Shown: positions 17,138-26,668 of the stretch, in pieces | How the letters are laid out: each line of letters starts with the position of its first letter | Numbering within the stretch: the stretch's first letter is position 1 | From: Puniceicoccales bacterium | Lineage (GTDB): Bacteria > Verrucomicrobiota > Verrucomicrobiia > Opitutales > JAIRKQ01 | Direction of reading: 5' to 3' | NCBI GenBank assembly: GCA_031279395.1 | Contig: JAITIO010000054.1 | Coordinates: 1-32,448 of the forward strand | DNA length: 32,448 nt | Position numbers and translations under genes: made by a program | Notes under the pieces: model-generated | Seen by the model: the letters and a program-made list of their open reading frames with translations, nothing else | Told to the model about the DNA's origin: nothing | Databases searched by the model: none

Positions 17138-17791
17138 CTATTTTACGACAAGATAGATTCTAGAAACATTACCTTTTTTCTTCTCTTGGACCAATTCATC
17201 AAATATTTTTTCATCAAATGGCAAAAGATCTCCTCTGTCCCATCCGCTACCCCTATCTCGTCCATATTTATATTCATTTACATATACCGGTTTAAGGTAT
17301 AAATTTTTCTTTACTGGAGGAAATTCTTTGACAGATGCTAAAATAAGGTTTAATGGTCGACCATCTTTAAGGTTGTCATCCTTCTTATACCAGACATAGT
17401 GTCCAACAACGGACATTGTGTATTTAGCTCCCGGCGATGATAAATCTAATAATTGCAAATCGATAAGGGAAGGTACCCAGCCGTTAGGACTTCCCAATCT
17501 GGCAAATTTTGGCACATCAATGAACTGAATGGGAAATTTCAACCCTATCACCTGACGACCTTTTTGGTCAATAAATATATACTGTTTTGGTATGAAACGT
17601 TTGGATGCTATTTTAGTAAAAGTTTCGTAGTAGATGACACTTCGTTCCGTTTTTAATGCCTGAGAATCAGCAATTTCAAAAAATTTGCCAATATTTACAA
17701 AAACATCCATCGCTGATATTAGAAAAATACATGCAATCGATGCGGCTATGAGCATTTCAACCAATGTAAACCCTTTTTGTAAAGCTTTCAA
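17138..17791 (-). CDS. Type II secretion/type IV pilus minor pseudopilin
   Basis: Class III (prepilin) signal peptide KALQKG|FTLVEMLIAASIACIFLISAMDVF; 217 aa. Start codon appears to be TTG. Confidence 0.88.
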   Translation of the reverse strand: MKALQKGFTLVEMLIAASIACIFLISAMDVFVNIGKFFEIADSQALKTERSVIYYETFTKIASKRFIPKQYIFIDQKGRQVIGLKFPIQFIDVPKFARLGSPNGWVPSLIDLQLLDLSSPGAKYTMSVVGHYVWYKKDDNLKDGRPLNLILASVKEFPPVKKNLYLKPVYVNEYKYGRDRGSGWDRGDLLPFDEKIFDELVQEKKKGNVSRIYLVVK

Positions 17792-17927
17792 AATATACGT
17801 ATTTAGTTAAATGTTTCCAAGAAAGTTATGTAAGTCAATATATGCTACGCTGTCGCACACGTAACCACTAACACCCAATGAAGAAGTCTACGTAAAAAAA
17901 CAATCTTGTCAACTTAGAATTGATAGT

Positions 17928-17993
17928 TATGCGCGAATCTCAAAAAGAGGAGGCAAAGTTGAAGGCAAAAATATCGGCACAAATGGCAGAATA
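17928..17993 (+). pseudogene. Gene fragment similar to the minus-strand ORF at 18272..18499
   Basis: Reads MRESQKEEAKLKAKISAQMAE*. Nucleotide match CGCGAATCTCAAAAAGAG(G/A)AGGCAAA to the reverse strand at about 18373-18399. Confidence 0.45.
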
Positions 17994-18271
17994 GGCGGAT
18001 TGTGCGGAGCGGAAACGGGAAAGTGTCCGCCGAAGAAATTTTTAAATCTTCCGACCATGGTCTCCATGGTTATTGTACTTGAAAATAACATTTAATGGGC
18101 AGGGCATTTCCTTTTATTTTACCGGCTTTTGTGTGCTTGACAAAGACATGCAAAAAGATGACAATAAAGAGAGAATATACTGCCCCTTAAATGCTAATTG
18201 AAACCATATTTGTATGACCAAAATTTCATCCACCCACAACCCACTTTCCCGTCCCCTCCTTTCCTTTGTTC

Positions 18272-18499
18272 CTATCTTTTTTTCTTGCAAAGATCGTCTA
18301 CGGACACAAAAAGCTTTGTCAGTCTTAGGGTTGCTTTTTCATCCATCTTCTCTAGGATTTTTTCATTTTTTGCCTTCTCTTTTTGAGATTCGCGTAGAAT
18401 AATTAAACCTTTTTTGTGCATGGACAGAACCGAATTTTTAAGCTCCCGTTCGATATTAAGCGTTGCAATTGTGAATTCGTTTTCAAGTATCCATCCCAT
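18272..18499 (-). CDS. Hypothetical small charged/helical protein (75 aa)
   Basis: ORF MGWILENEFTIATLNIERELKNSVLSMHKKGLIILRESQKEKAKNEKILEKMDEKATLRLTK..., supported by a partial second copy nearby. Start is only 5 bp from the divergent spoIID-like start. Confidence 0.5.
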   Translation of the reverse strand: MGWILENEFTIATLNIERELKNSVLSMHKKGLIILRESQKEKAKNEKILEKMDEKATLRLTKLFVSVDDLCKKKR

Positions 18500-18504
18500 A
18501 GAGA

Positions 18505-20166
18505 ATGGTAAAGGTTAGAATGAGTTTTATGGCCCTTTGGGGAGTCATTTGCCTATGGCTTCCATTAAATTGTAAGGCTGACCATCAAAAACAACGATCC
18601 GTTAGGGTAGCGATCAGTGACAACCAGTTCAAAGAATTTTCCTATGATGAAATCGAAATCATAGGAACAGGAGAATTCAACCTATTTAAAGGGAATACTT
18701 CCATCCCTTTGGCCAGTGTTGCACGCAATCAATCGGCAAAAATTAAGCTCACAAATGGTAGCTTTACCGTCACAGTAGTGGGCGGAAATAAATGTTTAAA
18801 AAACGTTCAAGAAAATATTACCGCAAAATGTCCCAATGGTTTTTTGGGAGTCAAGAATTTACAGAGGCATGGCAAACAAGCCCTGTATCGAGGAAATTTT
18901 GAAATCACAAAAACAAGGAATGGGCAATTTTTCCTCGTCAATGTCGTTGCCCTTGAAGACTATTTGAAAAGCGTAGTTCCCAATGAAATGCCCATCAAAT
19001 TTGGAGTTGAAGCTTTAAAAGCTCAGGCAGTGGTGGCAAGAAACTATGCCATAATGCCCAGGATCAAAGAATTTAAAGAATTTGATCTATACGATTCCGT
19101 GGCAAGCCAGGTATACTTTGGGACAAATACCGAACACCTAACTTCTAATCAAGCCGTAAAAGAGACGGAAGGAATCGTATTATTACACGGTGGGAATCCG
19201 ATTTTGTCCCTATATTTTTCCACATCCTGCGGCCACACGGAAAACTATGAAAATGCATTTTCTGATCCCAAAACGAACATGTTTCCGGGTTCTCCCTTAC
19301 CATATTTGAAAGGAAAACCCGATAATCCAAAAATTGGAAATCTTAGGGATGAGGATACCGCCAGGAAGTTTTTTAAGTCCCATCCAAAATTCTTCGACGG
19401 TGAATCAAAATATTTTCGATGGCAAAAAGAGTGGGATGTCCAGGAATTAAAAAAGATTCTAAGGGCCTCCTTGATAGAACAAAAAGCAAGCGGTTTGATC
19501 GATGGATTTTCTTTTAATCCGAATGATTTGGGGGATATTCAACGAATAGATGTAAAAAGGCGTGGTGTTTCTGGTCAAATCATGGAACTGGCCATTGTAA
19601 CTACGGCCCAAAAAATTTCAGTCAAGAAAGAATTGATAATTAGGCGTGTGTTCAAAAAAGATGGTGCCGCATTACCAAGTGCTAATTGCGTTTTCGAACA
19701 CCTTGTGGATCAAAATGGAAAATTGACAAAAATCATCGCCCATGGAGGAGGGTTCGGCCATGCAGTTGGTATGAGCCAGTATGGAGCCGGGTTTATGGCC
19801 ACACACTTTAGTAAAAGCTTTGATCAAATTTTAAAGTGGTACTATCATGATATCTCCATTGCCACAATACCTGTAGTATTGTCTGCCGATAATCCACATG
19901 TGGTAACACAAAATTTTTACATCACAAAAAAGACAGCCACTTTAATAATAGACAATAAATTTAACATTTCTACCCTGCAGGTAACAATAAACGGCAAAAA
20001 ATTAAATTTCAATTTGAAAAACCCGTCGTCGAATGGCGGTACGCATAGAGTTAACATAGCACAATATGTTAAAAGTGGAAAAAATACGATATCATTTCAC
20101 ACACCCGGTGAGGTGCGTAGAAGTAAATCGATAAAATTATATGTAGAAATTTCGAAACCCGAATGA
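18505..20166 (+). CDS. SpoIID/LytB-domain protein (putative peptidoglycan lytic enzyme), secreted
   Basis: Signal-peptide-like N-terminus FMALWGVICLWLPLNCKA; VVALEDYLKSVVPNEMPIKFGVEALKAQAVVARNYA; STSCGHTEN; HGGGFGHAVGMSQYGAGFMA. Confidence 0.93.
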   Translation: MVKVRMSFMALWGVICLWLPLNCKADHQKQRSVRVAISDNQFKEFSYDEIEIIGTGEFNLFKGNTSIPLASVARNQSAKIKLTNGSFTVTVVGGNKCLKNVQENITAKCPNGFLGVKNLQRHGKQALYRGNFEITKTRNGQFFLVNVVALEDYLKSVVPNEMPIKFGVEALKAQAVVARNYAIMPRIKEFKEFDLYDSVASQVYFGTNTEHLTSNQAVKETEGIVLLHGGNPILSLYFSTSCGHTENYENAFSDPKTNMFPGSPLPYLKGKPDNPKIGNLRDEDTARKFFKSHPKFFDGESKYFRWQKEWDVQELKKILRASLIEQKASGLIDGFSFNPNDLGDIQRIDVKRRGVSGQIMELAIVTTAQKISVKKELIIRRVFKKDGAALPSANCVFEHLVDQNGKLTKIIAHGGGFGHAVGMSQYGAGFMATHFSKSFDQILKWYYHDISIATIPVVLSADNPHVVTQNFYITKKTATLIIDNKFNISTLQVTINGKKLNFNLKNPSSNGGTHRVNIAQYVKSGKNTISFHTPGEVRRSKSIKLYVEISKPE

Positions 20167-20239
20167 AACTATAATACACTTTTTGTTGCTGTTTCATCGG
20201 AAAAAAATAATTTTGCCCTTTCGTTGAAAGTTATTAGAG

Positions 20240-21472
20240 ATGAACTGGTGCCTATATTTAGCGTTAAAGCAGCTGTTTCCCACCGGGAAAAGGTTTTCAT
20301 TTTTCTCGATCATGTCCATTATCGGTGTAGCACTGGGAGTCATGGTACTGTTCGTTGTCCAAAGCGTGATGAATGGGTTTCAACATGAAATTCGCCAAAC
20401 CATCATAGCTACACAGGGTGAAGCGCGTGTAAACGCCAATAACGGTGTATTATATAATGCGGATAGTTTGGGTAATTTTTTGAAAAATCAATCCGAAGTT
20501 GCCGCCCTAGCACGATATGCCTATGGAATAGGTATGCTAGAATACAACAATCGGTCCATATTTCCAATCATAAAAGGTATTGATTTTGAAAATGAAATCA
20601 AGATCGTCGAATTGCAAAAATTTATAAAGAAAGGAAATTTGCAAAATTTTGATAATAGAAGCATCATTCTCAGTAGCGAACTTGCCAGTCAAATAGGAGC
20701 TACAGTCGGTAGTAGCGTGGAAATTTATTCACCAATGATGCTTAAGGCTCTGCAGACCAATGAAATAATTTTGCCAAGAACATTGAAAGTTGTAGCGACC
20801 TACGAAACAGGTTACCGGCAAGCCGATGAAAATGTCGCGATGGTGATGCTTGATACCGTGCAAGATTTATACGGACTGGAGGAAGGAGTCCATGGTATTT
20901 CGTTGAAATTAAAACCTGACGTACGGCCAGAAAAATTTGCTTTCGAACTGAATAAAAACCTAACCTATCCCATACATGCAGCAAGCTGGCAAGAAATAAA
21001 CAAGGACTTGCTTTTTGTCCTAAAAACTGAAAAAACAATGATGTTTTTTATACTGGTATTTATTTTATTGGTTGCGGCATTTTCAATTACTAGCTCCATG
21101 ACAATTTCCGTAATTCGTAAAACCCGTGAAATCGGTCTAATAAACGCACTCGGTGGAACAATCAGACAATGTGAGGCATGTTTTATGATTCAGGGTCTTA
21201 TAATTGGTATCGCTGGAAGCGTGATTGGAATTGCGGTTGGAGCACTCATTCTAAAATTTCGGAACGACATAATTTCAGTCTTTGTAAAATTGTGCGGCAT
21301 AGAAGATTTCATGCTAAAATTTTATTCCTTTGCAAATATGCCTGCAACCTATCAACTGGGTGATATTTTTACGCTGGTCACTTTTGCCGTTGTAATTTGC
21401 TGTCTGGCAGGGGTGTTACCTGCTAGAAAGATCGCAAAAATTAAACCTGCGGATGCATTACGTAATGAATGA
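20240..21472 (+). CDS. Lipoprotein-releasing ABC transporter permease (LolC/LolE family)
   Basis: N-terminal LALKQLFPTGKRFSFFSIMSIIGVALGVMVLFVVQSVMNGF, C-terminal SSMTISVIRKTREIGLINALGGT and GVLPARKIAKIKPADALRNE. Confidence 0.92.
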   Translation: MNWCLYLALKQLFPTGKRFSFFSIMSIIGVALGVMVLFVVQSVMNGFQHEIRQTIIATQGEARVNANNGVLYNADSLGNFLKNQSEVAALARYAYGIGMLEYNNRSIFPIIKGIDFENEIKIVELQKFIKKGNLQNFDNRSIILSSELASQIGATVGSSVEIYSPMMLKALQTNEIILPRTLKVVATYETGYRQADENVAMVMLDTVQDLYGLEEGVHGISLKLKPDVRPEKFAFELNKNLTYPIHAASWQEINKDLLFVLKTEKTMMFFILVFILLVAAFSITSSMTISVIRKTREIGLINALGGTIRQCEACFMIQGLIIGIAGSVIGIAVGALILKFRNDIISVFVKLCGIEDFMLKFYSFANMPATYQLGDIFTLVTFAVVICCLAGVLPARKIAKIKPADALRNE

Positions 21473-22154
21473 TTACATTGTTGAGTTAAAAAATATTCAG
21501 AAAAAATTTGAAAACGTCTTCGTTTTGAAAGATGTCAATTTTGGCATTAGAGACCGTGAAACTGTCAGCATTTGTGGTACATCTGGAGCGGGGAAAACGA
21601 CGTTGATAAATATCATGGGATTGCTGGAGTTCCCTACCCACGGGAATATTTTCTGGGAAGACCAAAATGTTATCATCTGTAATGCTAAAAGACTTTCCCA
21701 AATGCGGGCGAAAATTTTTGGCTATATTTTTCAGCGATGCAATCTAATTCCCGAGTTAAATGTCATCGAAAATATTCTATTTCCCAAGAGGATAACGTCC
21801 AAAATTAGCATGCCTGACTTAGAACTTGCAAAGGAATTGCTACAGCGGGTTCGCCTGGGTGGATTTGAAAACCGCAACGTTTGGACTCTTTCTGGAGGAG
21901 AAAGTCAACGAGTTGCCGTTGTACGAGCTATGATAAACCGTCCTCGCATTGTAATTGCCGATGAACCAACGGGAAGTCTCGATGAAAAGTCAGCTCACAT
22001 AACCATGGACATGATTATAAATTTGTGCCGAGAATATGACAGTTCACTTTTGTTGATAACTCACAATCAACTGTTTGCAAAAAAGATGCAAACTTCCTAT
22101 ATCCTGAATAATTCGGAACTAAAACCATTTGATTACGCGAAATCCGAACAATAG
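21465..22154 (+). CDS. lolD: ABC transporter ATP-binding protein (LolD family)
   Basis: Walker A GTSGAGKTT, signature LSGGESQRVAVVRAM, Walker B IVIADEPTGSLD. Overlaps the permease end (ATGAATGA). Confidence 0.92.
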   Translation: MNDYIVELKNIQKKFENVFVLKDVNFGIRDRETVSICGTSGAGKTTLINIMGLLEFPTHGNIFWEDQNVIICNAKRLSQMRAKIFGYIFQRCNLIPELNVIENILFPKRITSKISMPDLELAKELLQRVRLGGFENRNVWTLSGGESQRVAVVRAMINRPRIVIADEPTGSLDEKSAHITMDMIINLCREYDSSLLLITHNQLFAKKMQTSYILNNSELKPFDYAKSEQ

Positions 22155-22170
22155 TTATATGTCCCATTCA

Positions 22171-23454
22171 TCACAAAAGCAGATCCTTTGACCTGCGACT
22201 GTGCCTTCTTACGCTATGGAACAGTTTTGCTTCAAAAGAACTGGTAATTTCGAATTTAATATCCTGGTCATCTGTTCCCACAAATAATTGATCACCTTTT
22301 CTATAAAAACTGAAAACCTGTGGATTGTCGGAAAACTCGTTAAATGTTACGCTAAATGATTTGTTATCGAAAAATAGCGAAGGGGAAACAACCATTGATG
22401 TTGTCCTCGTAAAAATTGTTAACAATGCATCCATGTCTTCCTGCGAAATTTCCTTAACTTCCAGCTCTCCATTTTTCGAATGGGTAAATTGCCACTTGTT
22501 TTGATTATTTAGGCTATGGAAATTAAAATATTCACCGGGCATATTAATACTTATGTCATTGCAACTGTTTGTGGGGAAAATGTGGACTTTCAACAAATCT
22601 TCGATGGTATCCATTATTTTCGTCAATTGTTCACGCTCGATGACGAAAAATAGATCAACGGTATCATTTTCGGCAAGGCAAGTTTGTTCATTCACATCTA
22701 AGAAACTAACCCTTTCGCTGGTATTTTCGCCATACAATAAAATTGACAAAGTGTGCTCTAGCATATTGTCATGGGTAAAAGTAACATCCCTACTTTCCAA
22801 TGAAAAAATTCCATGAAAAAACTTCAATATTAGCTCGTCTTTAACTTCCAATCGTAGGTCAGAATGATCCAGGAACCATTTCCCTTGCCGCTTGGTAAAA
22901 ATAAACTCCCATTTTTTGGATTTTATTTTGAAAATTTTACAATTCTTTTTCACGTGTGGAAAAATTTTGGGATCGAGAAACTTCGATAAAACTGTCCCAT
23001 CTGGAAATTGCTTCTCATCTGCACTGAGACCCAAATCTGAAAATATGAAATTAAAGTCCTCAACCCCAAACTGCATCTTCCGTGAAAACTTTTTGGCAAA
23101 AATCGTTACTTCATAGCAATGTTCTTGTGGAATTTCATTCGGTGATTTCTGATCAAGGTAGGTTTCTAATTTTTCATAAAATCGTTCAATGGCAAAACCA
23201 TTTGCCGGCCAACTATTATCCTCCCATGTTGCTTTCCATTTGCTTGTCTTGGAAGATTTTTGCAATGAAAATTTTTGGTCGGATTTTAGGCTACGTATGG
23301 TAATTTCATCGATGGGCTGCAGCCTAGGTGATTTCGCATCGACCGATCGCATATTTGTTCTAAAGTATATCCAATATCCAGTTAGAACGAACACGATCGC
23401 GTTTAGAAAAATTAAAACGACCATTTTTCTTTTTATCATTTTCTTCTCCTCCAC
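22171..23454 (-). CDS. DUF4340-like membrane-anchored protein of a Gld-type ABC cluster
   Basis: One N-terminal TM (MVVLIFLNAIVFVLTGYWIYF) followed by β-rich repeats DEITIRSLKSDQKFSLQKSSKTSKWKAT. Overlaps the upstream GldG-like ORF. Confidence 0.75.
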   Translation of the reverse strand: MEEKKMIKRKMVVLIFLNAIVFVLTGYWIYFRTNMRSVDAKSPRLQPIDEITIRSLKSDQKFSLQKSSKTSKWKATWEDNSWPANGFAIERFYEKLETYLDQKSPNEIPQEHCYEVTIFAKKFSRKMQFGVEDFNFIFSDLGLSADEKQFPDGTVLSKFLDPKIFPHVKKNCKIFKIKSKKWEFIFTKRQGKWFLDHSDLRLEVKDELILKFFHGIFSLESRDVTFTHDNMLEHTLSILLYGENTSERVSFLDVNEQTCLAENDTVDLFFVIEREQLTKIMDTIEDLLKVHIFPTNSCNDISINMPGEYFNFHSLNNQNKWQFTHSKNGELEVKEISQEDMDALLTIFTRTTSMVVSPSLFFDNKSFSVTFNEFSDNPQVFSFYRKGDQLFVGTDDQDIKFEITSSFEAKLFHSVRRHSRRSKDLLL

Positions 23455-24869
23455 GCTATAATTATCCCCATCAATGCAAAAAACATTGGCAGGATCGCAA
23501 GCCTAGTCATAATCTGAGCAAGAGCTTTTCTGGATAACACCAATCGGTATTTTTCAATTTTAACATCTTCAAAATTTTCCAAACTGTTACCATAGAGCAT
23601 ATAATCACTGATACTAAACCAAAAGACCCTATTGCCTAGAATTTTGAATTTTCCATTCGCAATGAAATCGGCATTTCCGATGACTAAGATTTTACCCGCT
23701 TTTGTTGTTATTTCCGAGGTATCAAACTTTTTTCTTTCGGAGATAGTAGCAATGATGTGAGGGCCTGCAGAATTATCATTGCCTACCTCTCCTTGTTCCC
23801 TTACTCCATCATCCGTTTGCATAAGCTCCGTGATTTCAAACTTTTCGTTGTCCACAAACCATGGAGCTTGTTTAACTTCATGGGTTGCCCCAAAAACCAC
23901 CGGTACTCGAAATTCTATGAGCTTACCATTTATTCTATGGTGCCCAAAACGTTTTATTATCAAATCTTCCAAATAGCTTGATGTTGTTTCGTTGGTCGAA
24001 ATAAGCATGTTATCGCCCACAAAAATTCCATAGTCATCAAAAAATTCTTTCAAACCAATGTCAAAATTTCCATCCAAGGCGAAAACAAGTTTGCCGTCCC
24101 GGTTGTCAACAAAGTCCCGTAAAATTTCCCTTTCAAAGCCGAGAAATTTGCTTTTAGCCCCGACAACAATGACAAGATCGGCATCTTGGGGGATGGCTTT
24201 AGTATCGTACAAATTCAGGGAGCGAACTTCACAATTTTTTTGTTTTGCAGCATGTTCTAGGGCAGACAACCCCTTGGAAAGCGACACGTTTTCCAACTCA
24301 TATTCCCCATGGCCAACCAAGAAATATAATACATTGTTATCCGTGCTTGACAACTCTTTCAGGGAAGACGTTACAACTTGCTCCCCACAAAACGCTATGA
24401 CGCTGCCCCTATGGGTTCTATAAAATTCATCAATGGCCAAGACTTTAGTTTTATTGTTTGTCGCTATGATGACACAATTGGTCGGTAAAATCCCAAAGCG
24501 ACCACATAGATTAGAATATCCTTTGGAGTTTTCGATGACATTGATAAATTCTACTTCGATCCGACTTTCATTCGTAGAATCGACGTATTCACTCATCAAA
24601 TGGCGAATATCGTTTTTTACTAGATTAAATACATCGGCATATTCTTGATTCTTCTCCAATAGGACAAAGATTTCCACATCCGATTTCAAATTGCTCAAAA
24701 CTTTTTTCGATTCCTCATTCAATACTAACCCAGATTTTTCCCAAAACGCTTTCCGATAGAAATATTTGGATGACAGTGCATTCACCAAGCCATATATCAC
24801 AATGATCAACGAAATAATTAGTGAGGAGCACAATATCTTTGTTCTGTTACTACTACGAAAACTTGCCAT
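23436..24869 (-). CDS. GldG-like ABC transporter auxiliary protein
   Basis: N-terminal TM, DVEIFVLLEKNQEYADVFNLVKNDIRHLMSEY, ...VLYFLVGHGEYELENVSLSKGLSALEHAA...ADLVIVVGAKSKF, C-terminal TM RLAILPMFFALMGIIIAWRRRK. Confidence 0.85.
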   Translation of the reverse strand: MASFRSSNRTKILCSSLIISLIIVIYGLVNALSSKYFYRKAFWEKSGLVLNEESKKVLSNLKSDVEIFVLLEKNQEYADVFNLVKNDIRHLMSEYVDSTNESRIEVEFINVIENSKGYSNLCGRFGILPTNCVIIATNNKTKVLAIDEFYRTHRGSVIAFCGEQVVTSSLKELSSTDNNVLYFLVGHGEYELENVSLSKGLSALEHAAKQKNCEVRSLNLYDTKAIPQDADLVIVVGAKSKFLGFEREILRDFVDNRDGKLVFALDGNFDIGLKEFFDDYGIFVGDNMLISTNETTSSYLEDLIIKRFGHHRINGKLIEFRVPVVFGATHEVKQAPWFVDNEKFEITELMQTDDGVREQGEVGNDNSAGPHIIATISERKKFDTSEITTKAGKILVIGNADFIANGKFKILGNRVFWFSISDYMLYGNSLENFEDVKIEKYRLVLSRKALAQIMTRLAILPMFFALMGIIIAWRRRK

Positions 24870-24885
24870 GTGAAAAATCAGTTAA

Positions 24886-25647
24886 TCAGTTAAGTTTCTT
24901 TTGAACAACTAGCGTGCTGAAACAAAGCATCAGTACGCATGTCGATAGATAAAATACTACGATACGTGTGTCGAATACCCCATTGCAAAAATTGTCCAAT
25001 TGCGAGAAAATATTCAGCGACTCCTGATATGTTCCGGACAAGTTCAAATTTGTTATCTGCGATCGATTCGCAAAAAATTGTCCACCGATGAACAGTGCCA
25101 ATAGGATAAAAAACGTCATCATGCATGAAACAATTTGGTTTTCCGTTAGGGAACTAGCAAATATCCCAATCGCGACAAAAAGCAATCCGGTGATTGCGAT
25201 AAACAATAACCCTCCACCCATATTGAACGGAGACGCAAACGCCAGTTCTCGGACAATGGGTTCTGACTTGGCCTCTACCGCTAAAAATATGGACAAAGAG
25301 CATAGCCATAGGAATATGAACATTCCATATGTGGCAAAAAATTTCGCCAATACCACCTCCATGTATGTAACGGGAACGGAAAATAAATTTTGAAATGTCT
25401 CACCTTTGTATTCTTCGGAAAATGACCGCATGGACAGTAGGGGGACTACCATACACGTTGGCAACCAAAAACAGCGGCAAAACATTTGAACCAGGGGGAT
25501 ATCCTGGGCAAATTTTATGTAATCGTGCATAAGAAATATAAAGATTCCCCCAATTGACAGCGTAAATATCGATGCAACAACGTATGTTGCTGGCGATACC
25601 ATCAATCTGTATATTTCATATTTTAATAGTGTATAAAACTTTTTCAT
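24886..25647 (-). CDS. ABC-2 type permease (GldF-like)
   Basis: Six or so hydrophobic segments; LLSMRSFSEEYKGETFQNLFSVPVTYMEVVLAKF motif typical of ABC-2/GldF permeases. Confidence 0.88.
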   Translation of the reverse strand: MKKFYTLLKYEIYRLMVSPATYVVASIFTLSIGGIFIFLMHDYIKFAQDIPLVQMFCRCFWLPTCMVVPLLSMRSFSEEYKGETFQNLFSVPVTYMEVVLAKFFATYGMFIFLWLCSLSIFLAVEAKSEPIVRELAFASPFNMGGGLLFIAITGLLFVAIGIFASSLTENQIVSCMMTFFILLALFIGGQFFANRSQITNLNLSGTYQESLNIFSQLDNFCNGVFDTRIVVFYLSTCVLMLCFSTLVVQKKLN

Positions 25648-26612
25648 AAGTCATCGGCATTATCCTGATCCCTACACCGGCGTGTGGAGTTCAAAAAAAT
25701 TTCTTCCAGAGAACATTCCACGTATCCAATTTTTTTCACAAACAATTCCCTATTGCTAGAAATTTTCAGCAACAAAAGGCGATAGGCTTCATCGGCCGCT
25801 TCAAATTTTATCACGTACTCTTCATTGCATAAAGATCGTTTAAATTCAATAATTTGAACACCTTGGAAGTTTTTCCTTATGGTCTGTTCATCGCCACCTA
25901 TCTTGGCACAGAACATATTCTTCCCCTGGACGTTGTTTGAAAGTTGATCCAAGCTGCCAGTAACTACAATACGGCCTCGATTAATGATGATAAAATTATC
26001 ACAAACAGTTTCCAATTCGCTCAAAATATGGCTTGACAGCAAAATTGTACGAGTGCCCTTATTTGCATCGATAATTTTCCTCACCCCAATAATTTGATGA
26101 GGGTCTAGGCCTATGGTTGGTTCATCGAGAATAACAATTTCACTATTCCCAAGCATGGCATCCGCTATTCCAACACGCTGGCGATATCCCTTCGAAAGGG
26201 TTTTAATCATGCGATAGCGCGCTTCATAATATAAATCACACTGGCGCATAACTTTTTCTGTACTTTGTCGAATTTTTTTCGTTGAAACACCCTTCAATTC
26301 TGCTCGAAAACGCAAATACTCTCCTACCCGCAGGTGATCCGGCAAAGGATTATTTTCCGGCATAAACGAGACGTACCGCTTTGCTTGCATAACATTTTCT
26401 GCAACGGAACATCCATTGATTATTACGTCCCCGGATGTCCCCGCGATTATACCTGCTAAAATCTTTAGGATGGAACTTTTCCCTGCCCCATTGGGCCCAA
26501 TCAAGCCAACAACACTACCTTTTTCTATCGAAAATGATACGGCATTTAACGCCACCTGTCCACAATATTTTTTTGTTAATTCACTTACAACTATTGCGTC
26601 GCCTTTGGCCAT
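25644..26612 (-). CDS. ABC transporter ATP-binding protein (GldA-like)
   Basis: Walker A GPNGAGKSS, signature LSKGYRQRVGIADAML, Walker B IVILDEPTIGLDP. Overlaps the permease start by 4 nt. Confidence 0.92.
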   Translation of the reverse strand: MAKGDAIVVSELTKKYCGQVALNAVSFSIEKGSVVGLIGPNGAGKSSILKILAGIIAGTSGDVIINGCSVAENVMQAKRYVSFMPENNPLPDHLRVGEYLRFRAELKGVSTKKIRQSTEKVMRQCDLYYEARYRMIKTLSKGYRQRVGIADAMLGNSEIVILDEPTIGLDPHQIIGVRKIIDANKGTRTILLSSHILSELETVCDNFIIINRGRIVVTGSLDQLSNNVQGKNMFCAKIGGDEQTIRKNFQGVQIIEFKRSLCNEEYVIKFEAADEAYRLLLLKISSNRELFVKKIGYVECSLEEIFLNSTRRCRDQDNADDL

Positions 26613-26668
26613 GATTTTATGCATAGAAATGATAAAAAAATAGTTGCAATGTACAATGCATAAAACGA

